Of a stretch of DNA of 64,000 nt, positions 58,153-64,000 are shown one piece after another (the first letter of the stretch is position 1; every line of letters starts with the position of its first letter). This stretch comes from Flavobacteriales bacterium (lineage in GTDB: Bacteria > Bacteroidota > Bacteroidia > Flavobacteriales_F > PHOS-HE28), in the NCBI GenBank assembly GCA_016719225.1, contig JADKAN010000001.1, positions 558,001 to 622,000 on the forward strand. Direction: 5' to 3'. The position numbers and the translations under genes are program-made. The notes under the pieces were generated by a model that saw only the letters and a list, made by a program, of their open reading frames with translations, was not told the DNA's origin and searched no databases.

Positions 58153-59751
58153 TCACGCGTGTTGCAAGGTCTTGAACTCGTTGGTGAAATGGAACTCGAT
58201 CGCCGGGTTGTTGCGTCGCTCCAAATCCAACATGTAGGCCGAAGGAGCCATGAATACCGGGTTTTCGTCCTTGTCCTGTACCACCTGCATGGACTTTACC
58301 CGGATGAATTCCTGCAAAGCCGCGGGATCGTTGCTGGTAAGCCAACACGCCTTGTAGGCTTGGATGGATTGGAACGCGCAATCCGCCCCGTACTCGTGCT
58401 CCAAGCGATAGCGGATCACATCGAACTGCAGTTCGCCCACGCAACCCACGATCTTCTTGTTGCCGGGTTGCTGCGTGAAGAGCTGCGCCACTCCTTCCTC
58501 GGTCAATTGCCGGATCCCTTTTTCGAGCTGTTTGCTGCGCATCGGGTCCTTGTTCACCAACTCGCGGAAAAGTTCCGGGCTAAAGGACGGGATCCCGCGG
58601 AAGTTGAGGTTGGCACCCGAGGTGAGCGTGTCTCCGATCTTGAAATTGCCCGTATCGAACAATCCGATAACGTCCCCGGGCCAGGATTCCTCCACCAACG
58701 TCTTTTGCGCAGCCATGAAGGCGGTGGGATTGGCGAAGCGCAGCTTTTTCCCGCTACGCACATGGTGGTAGAACGTGTTGCGCTTAAAACTGCCGGAACA
58801 CACGCGCAGGAACGCCACCCGGTCCCGGTGGTTGGGGTCAAGGTTGGCGTGTATCTTGAATACGAAGCCGGTGAATGCAGGGTCTTCGGGCCGCACGGTG
58901 CCTTGGTCGGTCTCGCGCGGCCCGGGCGGCGGGGCGATGCGCACAAAGGTGTCAAGCACTTCGCGCACGCCGAAGTTGTTGAACGCACTGCCGAAGAAAA
59001 CCGGTGCCAATTGCCCCGCGCGGTAAGCCGCCACATCCAGTGGGTCGTACACGCCGTTCACCAGGTCCACGTCCTGACGCAGTGTAGCGGCTGCTTCGGC
59101 ACCGAGGATCTTATCCACCTGTGGATCGTTGAGGTCGCTGACCTGAACGGCTTCCGCCTCGCGCTTGGTCTTAATGGCCTCGAAGAGACGCAGGTCACCA
59201 TCATACAGATCGTAAACGCCTTTGAAAGTGGCGCCAACGCCTATCGGCCAGCTGAGCGGCCGCACCTTGATGGAGAGCTTCTCCTCCAATTCGTCCAATA
59301 GGTCGAAGGGGTCGCGGCCTTCCAGGTCGAGCTTGTTGATGAACACGATCACCGGCGTGTTCCGCATGCGGCACACCTCCATGAGCCGCTCGGTCTGCGC
59401 TTCCACGCCCTTGGTGGAATCGATCACCAATACCACGCTGTCCACTGCGGTGAGCGTGCGGTAAGTGTCTTCGGCAAAGTCACGGTGACCGGGCGTATCT
59501 AGCAGGTTCATCAGCGTACCCGCATAATCGAAGGTCATCACCGAAGTGCTCACGGAGATACCGCGTTGCCGCTCGATCTCCATGAAGTCACTGGTGGCGC
59601 CTTTGCGGATCTTGTTGCTCTTAACAGCCCCTGCGGTCTGGATGGCACCACCGTACAGTAGGAATTTCTCCGTTAGCGTGGTCTTACCCGCGTCAGGGTG
59701 GCTGATGATGGCGAATGTGCGCCGCTTGGCTATCTCCTCGATCGGTCCCAT
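58153..59751 (-). CDS. prfC: peptide chain release factor 3
   Basis: 532 residues from the ATG at 59751 (MGPIEEIAKRRTFAIISHPDAGKTTLTEK). G1 motif SHPDAGKTT, G2 RQRGISVSTSVM, G3 DTPGHRDFAEDTYR, G4 NKLDLEGRDPF and a C-terminal RF3 domain (QPGNKKIVGCVGELQFDVIRYRLEHEYGADCAFQ; HFTNEFKTLQHA). The GTPase removes RF1/RF2 from ribosomes after peptide release. A -7 box TACCTTCG on the minus strand (59766-59773) precedes it. Confidence 0.97.
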   Translation of the reverse strand: MGPIEEIAKRRTFAIISHPDAGKTTLTEKFLLYGGAIQTAGAVKSNKIRKGATSDFMEIERQRGISVSTSVMTFDYAGTLMNLLDTPGHRDFAEDTYRTLTAVDSVVLVIDSTKGVEAQTERLMEVCRMRNTPVIVFINKLDLEGRDPFDLLDELEEKLSIKVRPLSWPIGVGATFKGVYDLYDGDLRLFEAIKTKREAEAVQVSDLNDPQVDKILGAEAAATLRQDVDLVNGVYDPLDVAAYRAGQLAPVFFGSAFNNFGVREVLDTFVRIAPPPGPRETDQGTVRPEDPAFTGFVFKIHANLDPNHRDRVAFLRVCSGSFKRNTFYHHVRSGKKLRFANPTAFMAAQKTLVEESWPGDVIGLFDTGNFKIGDTLTSGANLNFRGIPSFSPELFRELVNKDPMRSKQLEKGIRQLTEEGVAQLFTQQPGNKKIVGCVGELQFDVIRYRLEHEYGADCAFQSIQAYKACWLTSNDPAALQEFIRVKSMQVVQDKDENPVFMAPSAYMLDLERRNNPAIEFHFTNEFKTLQHA

Positions 59752-59765
59752 GTCAAAAATGGACG

Positions 59766-59773
59766 CGAAGGTA
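59766..59773 (-). promoter_or_regulatory. -7 box of prfC
   Basis: Minus strand TACCTTCG, 14 bases before the prfC ATG. The divergent gene has TACTTTTG at 59800-59807 on the plus strand. Confidence 0.5.
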
Positions 59774-59799
59774 GCGGAAGCACGGGGCGGGACGAACCT

Positions 59800-59807
59800 T
59801 ACTTTTG
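59800..59807 (+). promoter_or_regulatory. -7 box of the first sugar dehydrogenase gene
   Basis: TACTTTTG, full TAnnTTTG match, 35 bases before the ATG at 59843 and divergent from the prfC box. Confidence 0.5.
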
Positions 59808-59842
59808 CTCCCTGTGGCCACCATGCCGCTACCCCCCTGTAC

Positions 59843-61468
59843 ATGAACCGTCTTTACATCGCTCTTGCATTGGCATTGCCTTTCGGGGTTTTCGCGCAGA
59901 CCAATTCCCCACAGATCGCCTTGCACACTTGGGCCACCGGGCTGACAAGGCCCGTCTATGTCACCAATGCCGGGGATGATCGCCTGTTCCTGGTGCAGCG
60001 CCAAGGGGTGATCAAGATCATTACCGACAGTATGCAAGTGGCACCAACGCCATTCCTGAATATCACGACAGAGGTTACCAGCAGCGGAAGCGTTGGGGAT
60101 GAGCAAGGCCTGCTCAGCATGGTCTTCGATCCGGGATATGCCACCAACGGTTTCTTCTACGTTTACTACATCAACGGCAGCGGCAGTGGTACCAGTCGCA
60201 TTTCGCGTTTTCATGTAAGTGATGACCCGAACGTGGCCGATGCTGCAAGTGAAGTGGTATTGTACACCCGCGTTCAGCCTTATTCAAACCACAACGGGGG
60301 TTGCCTTCAGTTCGGACCGGACGGCTACCTGTATTGCGGTTTCGGCGATGGGGGATCGTTCAACGACCCGCAAGGCAATGGTCAGAACCTGTCCACGGCC
60401 TTGGCTTCCATGATCCGCTTGGATGTTTCCGCGCACGACGCTACTTATGCGATACCGTCCACAAACCCGTTCGTGGGTGCACAGGACACGCTTCCGGAGA
60501 TCTGGGCCAGCGGGCTGCGTAACCCATGGAGGTATTCCTTCGACCGGCTAACAGGCGACCTGTGGATCGGTGACGTTGGCCAAGGGGCGTGGGAGGAGTT
60601 GGATTTTTGGCCTGCGGGCGACAACAGCGGCCCGAACTTCGGATGGCGTTGTCGTGAGGGATTGGTCGCTACACCGGGCGTTTCACAGACCGGCTGCGGC
60701 GCTGCTGCGGATTACGTTCCTCCTATCGCCGTGTTCAACCACACGAACCAGAACTGGTGTTCGATCATCGGCGGTTACGTGTACCGCGGCCCCAGCTTTC
60801 CGCACCTCTATGGCAAGTACATCTTCACCGATTATTGCGCCGGTGATTTTCTCTCCAGTACCGCCGACGGCCAACTCGACACGCTGTTGATGACCACCAC
60901 GGCCGGTTATTCCGCGTTTGGCGAGGATGTGAACGGGGAGTTGTACGTGGTGGACGTGAGCGGAGGAACCGTGAAAAAGATCGTGGACGCTTGTCCCATG
61001 GACGATCCACAGATCACCTTCGATGGTACCACGCTTTCCAGTACGGACGCGACCACATGGCAGTGGTACTTGGACGGGGCCATCATTACTGGTGCCACGG
61101 CACAGACCTTCGCTCCTCAGGCCAATGGTTCCTATACGGTGAAAGCCGGTTTCGGGGCGCCATGCGATCTATACTCCGAACCCTTGGTCGTGCTCGTTAC
61201 AGGTATCCACAGTTCTGGTGATAACGCTCCGGCGATCTACCCCCAACCAGCTTTGGACCGCATGCATCTTCGTGCAGCAACAGCAAGCGCCATGGCATCG
61301 CAGATCGAGCTGTTCGATGCCATGGGTCGCATGGTGCGCACCTATCAATGGCCTGTTGGGACCTTGGAGGTGACCATCGACGTGGCTGGCTTGGCACCGG
61401 GCAATTATGTGGTGCGAGGCTCCAATGCTGCGGGAGCATGGCGCCAAGCGGTGGAAGTGGGGCGTTGA
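59843..61468 (+). CDS. PQQ-type (glucose/sorbosone dehydrogenase) enzyme with T9SS tail, copy 1
   Basis: 541 residues with signal peptide MNRLYIALALALPFGVFAQ. A six-bladed propeller of the GSDH/YliI kind follows: YVTNAGDDRLFLVQRQGVIKII near the N-terminus, the substrate loop YSNHNGGCLQFGPDGYLYCGFGDGGS with the family His and metal loop, and LRNPWRYSFDRLTGDLWIGDVGQGAWEELDFW. After a Cys-rich linker comes an Ig-like module (TWQWYLDGAIITGATAQTF) and a T9SS domain (IYPQPALDRMHLRAA...NYVVRGSNAAGAWRQAVEVGR). These enzymes oxidise aldoses using PQQ. An in-frame region upstream lies antisense to prfC and is not included. Confidence 0.9.
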   Translation: MNRLYIALALALPFGVFAQTNSPQIALHTWATGLTRPVYVTNAGDDRLFLVQRQGVIKIITDSMQVAPTPFLNITTEVTSSGSVGDEQGLLSMVFDPGYATNGFFYVYYINGSGSGTSRISRFHVSDDPNVADAASEVVLYTRVQPYSNHNGGCLQFGPDGYLYCGFGDGGSFNDPQGNGQNLSTALASMIRLDVSAHDATYAIPSTNPFVGAQDTLPEIWASGLRNPWRYSFDRLTGDLWIGDVGQGAWEELDFWPAGDNSGPNFGWRCREGLVATPGVSQTGCGAAADYVPPIAVFNHTNQNWCSIIGGYVYRGPSFPHLYGKYIFTDYCAGDFLSSTADGQLDTLLMTTTAGYSAFGEDVNGELYVVDVSGGTVKKIVDACPMDDPQITFDGTTLSSTDATTWQWYLDGAIITGATAQTFAPQANGSYTVKAGFGAPCDLYSEPLVVLVTGIHSSGDNAPAIYPQPALDRMHLRAATASAMASQIELFDAMGRMVRTYQWPVGTLEVTIDVAGLAPGNYVVRGSNAAGAWRQAVEVGR

Positions 61469-61615
61469 ACATTGGTTCTGGAGCCGGACATGTTGAGTGC
61501 AACTACCAAAGTGTAGCGCGTGCCCGTCATTCTATGGTTCCGGTATCCGAAGATCCGGATCGGAGCCATGGATATGTGCACGACAGCGGAATGAGGGCTG
61601 CAGTAGGCTGTTCCC

Positions 61616-61623
61616 TACCTTCG
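61616..61623 (+). promoter_or_regulatory. -7 box of the second sugar dehydrogenase gene
   Basis: TACCTTCG, one change from consensus, 32 bases before the ATG at 61656. Confidence 0.45.
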
Positions 61624-61655
61624 TGCCGCTCAGCCGATCCACTCGACCTTCTTCA

Positions 61656-63269
61656 ATGAAACGCATCCTGGCCGTTACCTCTTTGGCTTTTCCGCTCTTG
61701 CTCACCGCGCAGGAAAACCAAGCGAGGATCGCACTTCATGATTGGGCAAGCGGGTTGAACCGTCCGGTTTATGCCACACATGCGGGTGATAGCAGGCTCT
61801 TCGTGTTGGAACAACCCGGTGTGATCAAGATCATTACCGACAGCAATACCGTACTGTCCACGCCTTTCTTGGACATAACCGATCAGGTGAACAGTAATGG
61901 TAACGAGCAAGGCCTGCTTGGTTTGGCCTTCGATCCCGGATACGCCACCAACGGTTACTTCTATGTGTATTTCATCCGTGGCTTCAGCTTTGGGTCCAGT
62001 AGGCTCTCTCGATTCCAAGTCAGCGCCGACCCGAACGTGGCGGACCCGTCCACTCAGGTAAACCTTTATGACCGGTTGCAGATCAACAGCAACCACAATG
62101 GTGGCTGCCTGCAATTCGGTCCGGATGGTTACCTCTATTGCGGCTTCGGGGACGGCGGAAGTGCGAATGACCCACCGAACAGCGGTCAAGACCTTTCCAG
62201 CGTGCTCGGCTCCATGATGCGCATCGATGTATCTGAGCACAATTCCACCTATTTGATCCCGCCCACGAATCCTTTCGTGAACACCACGGACACCCTCCCG
62301 GAGATCTGGGCAAGCGGGTTGCGCAACCCGTGGCGCTACAGTTTCGATCGCCTCACAGGAGACCTTTGGATCGGTGATGTAGGACAAAACCTTTCAGAAG
62401 AGCTGGATTTTTGGCCTGCTGGGGACAACAGTGGTCCGAACTTCGGGTGGCGCTGCCGTGAAGGTCTATTGACCAACGCCAATGTGGACCAGACAAATTG
62501 TGGGACCGCGGAAGATTACGTTCCGCCCATCGCTGTTTTCAACCATGCGGACGAAGCATGGTGTGCCATTATAGGCGGATACGTTTATCGTGGACCGGCA
62601 TTTCCGCATCTGTACGGTAAATACATCTTCACCGATTATTGCAACGGGGACTTTCTTACCAGCACGCCGGAAGGGCAGTTGGACACGTTGATGCAAAGCA
62701 TCTATCCGGGCAATTCGGCCTTTGCACAAGATACCGCCGGCGAGCTTTATGTGGTCAATGTGGAGTTCGGAACGGTGAAGAAGATCGTGGATGCATGTCC
62801 TATGGACCCTCCGGAGATCTCGTTCGATGGTTTGACGCTTACGTCCACCGGTGCAGATACATGGCAATGGTACTTGGATGGCACAGCTATTACAGGAGCC
62901 ACCGGGCAGACCTTTCTTCCGACGGCTGAAGGTAGTTACACCGTAAAGGCCAGCCATGGGCCGCCCTGCGACCTGTATTCTGCTCCTCTGATCGTTCTGT
63001 TTACATCCGTGGTGTCCGGGGTTTTAGAAGCACCGGCCGTGTTCCCGAGGCCGGCCAGTGATCAGGTTACCCTTCGTGGTTCCAATGCTGATGGGGCGGT
63101 ACGGGTTGAAATGATCGATCCAATGGGCCGGATTGTGCGCACCGTGCAGTGGCCTAAGGGCACATCTGAGCTCACCATGGATGTGGCCGGCATTGCACCG
63201 GGCCGTTACTTGGTGCGAGGTACCGGTCCACAGGGAACTTGGCGGCTAGCCGTGGAAGTGTTCCATTGA
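61656..63269 (+). CDS. PQQ-type (glucose/sorbosone dehydrogenase) enzyme with T9SS tail, copy 2
   Basis: 537 residues from the ATG at 61656 (MKRILAVTSLAFPLLLTAQ, signal peptide). It is a close paralogue of the preceding gene along its whole length, with the same propeller motifs (YATHAGDSRLFVLEQPGVIKII; INSNHNGGCLQFGPDGYLYC; LRNPWRYSFDRLTGDLWIGDVGQNLSEELDFW), Ig-like module and T9SS tail. Small differences such as PPNSG for PQGNG near the substrate loop may reflect another substrate. The copies are separated by 187 bases; each has its own -7 box. Confidence 0.9.
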   Translation: MKRILAVTSLAFPLLLTAQENQARIALHDWASGLNRPVYATHAGDSRLFVLEQPGVIKIITDSNTVLSTPFLDITDQVNSNGNEQGLLGLAFDPGYATNGYFYVYFIRGFSFGSSRLSRFQVSADPNVADPSTQVNLYDRLQINSNHNGGCLQFGPDGYLYCGFGDGGSANDPPNSGQDLSSVLGSMMRIDVSEHNSTYLIPPTNPFVNTTDTLPEIWASGLRNPWRYSFDRLTGDLWIGDVGQNLSEELDFWPAGDNSGPNFGWRCREGLLTNANVDQTNCGTAEDYVPPIAVFNHADEAWCAIIGGYVYRGPAFPHLYGKYIFTDYCNGDFLTSTPEGQLDTLMQSIYPGNSAFAQDTAGELYVVNVEFGTVKKIVDACPMDPPEISFDGLTLTSTGADTWQWYLDGTAITGATGQTFLPTAEGSYTVKASHGPPCDLYSAPLIVLFTSVVSGVLEAPAVFPRPASDQVTLRGSNADGAVRVEMIDPMGRIVRTVQWPKGTSELTMDVAGIAPGRYLVRGTGPQGTWRLAVEVFH

Positions 63270-63285
63270 TCTCCTCTGGAAGCGA

Positions 63286-64000
63286 ATGAACCCAATGCCC
63301 GAAAAGGCCACCACGGCCGAATGTCTCTGTATCGGTGATGAGCTGTTGATAGGCCAGACCGTGAACACGAATGCGGCCTGGATGGGCGAGCAGCTTAGCC
63401 TTGTCGGTATCCGCCCGGTATTGACCAGGGTAGTGGGGGATGACCGCGAACGCATCATGCAGGCGCTGCGCAACAGCACGGCTGATGTTGTGTTGATCAC
63501 GGGTGGGCTTGGACCGACCAAGGACGACATCACTAAGCACGTCCTCAGTGAATTCTTCGAAACTAAACTGGTCCATAACCCTGCGGTGGAAGCACATATC
63601 ACGGCATTGTTCACGCGTATGGGGCAGGCACCCAAGCAAGTAAAACAGGCCGATCTGGCGCAAGCGATGCTTCCAGCGGATTGCACCGTACTGCCGAATG
63701 AATTGGGCACCGCGAGCGGCATGTGGTTCGAGCGTGAAGGGCGCGTTTTTGTTTCCATGCCCGGCGTTCCTTATGAAATGAAGGGCCTGATGAGCGTGTC
63801 CGTACTACCGAAGCTGAAGGAGCGGTTCCGGCCTTCCAGCATTATTCACCGCACCATCCGCACCACGGGAATGGGGGAGACCCAACTGGCACAGCGCATC
63901 GCGGATTGGGAGACGGGCCTTGCACTGGACGATGTGACCTTAGCTTACCTGCCTTCCCCGGGACTTGTGAAGCTCCGCCTTTCCACCTATGCAGGCAAAG
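63286..64000 (+). CDS. cinA: CinA family protein (competence/damage-inducible), partial
   Basis: 238 codons to the window edge. Start taken at the ATG at 63286; another ATG three codons on is possible. The molybdopterin-binding-like domain is clear: CLCIGDELLIGQTVNTNAAWMGEQLSLVGI, VLITGGLGPTKDDITKHVLSEFF, LPNELGTASGMWFE, SMPGVPYEMKGLM. CinA hydrolyses ADP-ribose or NMN (NMN deamidase) in many bacteria. The C-terminal domain lies outside the window. Confidence 0.95.
   Translation, partial: MNPMPEKATTAECLCIGDELLIGQTVNTNAAWMGEQLSLVGIRPVLTRVVGDDRERIMQALRNSTADVVLITGGLGPTKDDITKHVLSEFFETKLVHNPAVEAHITALFTRMGQAPKQVKQADLAQAMLPADCTVLPNELGTASGMWFEREGRVFVSMPGVPYEMKGLMSVSVLPKLKERFRPSSIIHRTIRTTGMGETQLAQRIADWETGLALDDVTLAYLPSPGLVKLRLSTYAGK

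Noticed and set aside
59546..59842. Upstream extension of the first sugar dehydrogenase
   Set aside because: Antisense to prfC; the signal peptide begins at 59843 behind a proper -7 box.

Overview
This window looks like the chromosome of a high-GC member of the Bacteroidota, probably Flavobacteriales or a close relative. I infer this from five proteins with a type IX secretion (T9SS) C-terminal sorting domain, many promoters of the Bacteroidota TAnnTTTG (-7) type, near absence of Shine-Dalgarno sequences, and families typical of the phylum (FucP-like sugar permeases, GH92, DUF6089, serC-serA-DUF1015). No phage, insertion sequence or CRISPR array is seen. Most genes are housekeeping, envelope or sugar-related. 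The window is cut inside a SulP transporter at the left and inside cinA at the right.

Layout. 1-2.2 kb: partial SulP permease, then three tandem 128-130 bp repeats carrying copies of the 3' end of the adjacent tRNA-Leu(GAG) plus an intrinsic terminator. 2.2-4.9 kb: T9SS serine hydrolase, cytochrome c'-like lipoprotein and rhomboid protease. 5.1-10.5 kb: a mannose-type module of FucP-like MFS permease, ROK kinase and GH92 mannosidase. 10.6-15.7 kb: a T9SS protein, an operon of unknown protein, ECF sigma factor and anti-sigma-like protein, and a DUF493 operon. 15.9-22.5 kb: clpC, gyrA and a TPR protein. 22.7-30.1 kb: fatty-acid hydroxylase, zinc alcohol dehydrogenase, ppsA, a mini T9SS protein, a histone-like protein, a cupin and a kinase-like unknown. 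30.1-35.1 kb: DUF6089 barrel and the serC-serA-DUF1015-yggS operon. 35.3-40.8 kb: an unknown exported protein, a GH3/serine-hydrolase fusion and rocD. 40.9-46.3 kb: acyltransferase, MORN lipoprotein, TonB-dependent receptor and a second FucP-like permease. 46.5-51.8 kb: small ORF, GNAT protein, tRNA-Thr(CGT), CsbD, LpxR-like deacylase, a broken membrane-protein gene and an FAD oxidoreductase. 52-56 kb: a 1375-residue exported protein with about twelve TPR-like repeats. 56.4-64 kb: thiol oxidoreductase, prfC, two tandem PQQ-type sugar dehydrogenases with T9SS tails, and partial cinA.

The most notable item is the tRNA-Leu repeat block. Its layout matches the E. coli tyrT/rtT locus: tandem units that each restart with the tRNA 3' end. 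Here each unit also carries a perfect terminator and hairpins that are kept although their sequence changes. Other points are a recurrent -7 box placed five bases before the ATG (possible leaderless mRNAs), a nine-G tract in the anti-sigma-like gene, an unusual GyrA residue in the quinolone pocket, and an undescribed kinase-like protein. All functional calls come from reading motifs by eye; no searches were run.
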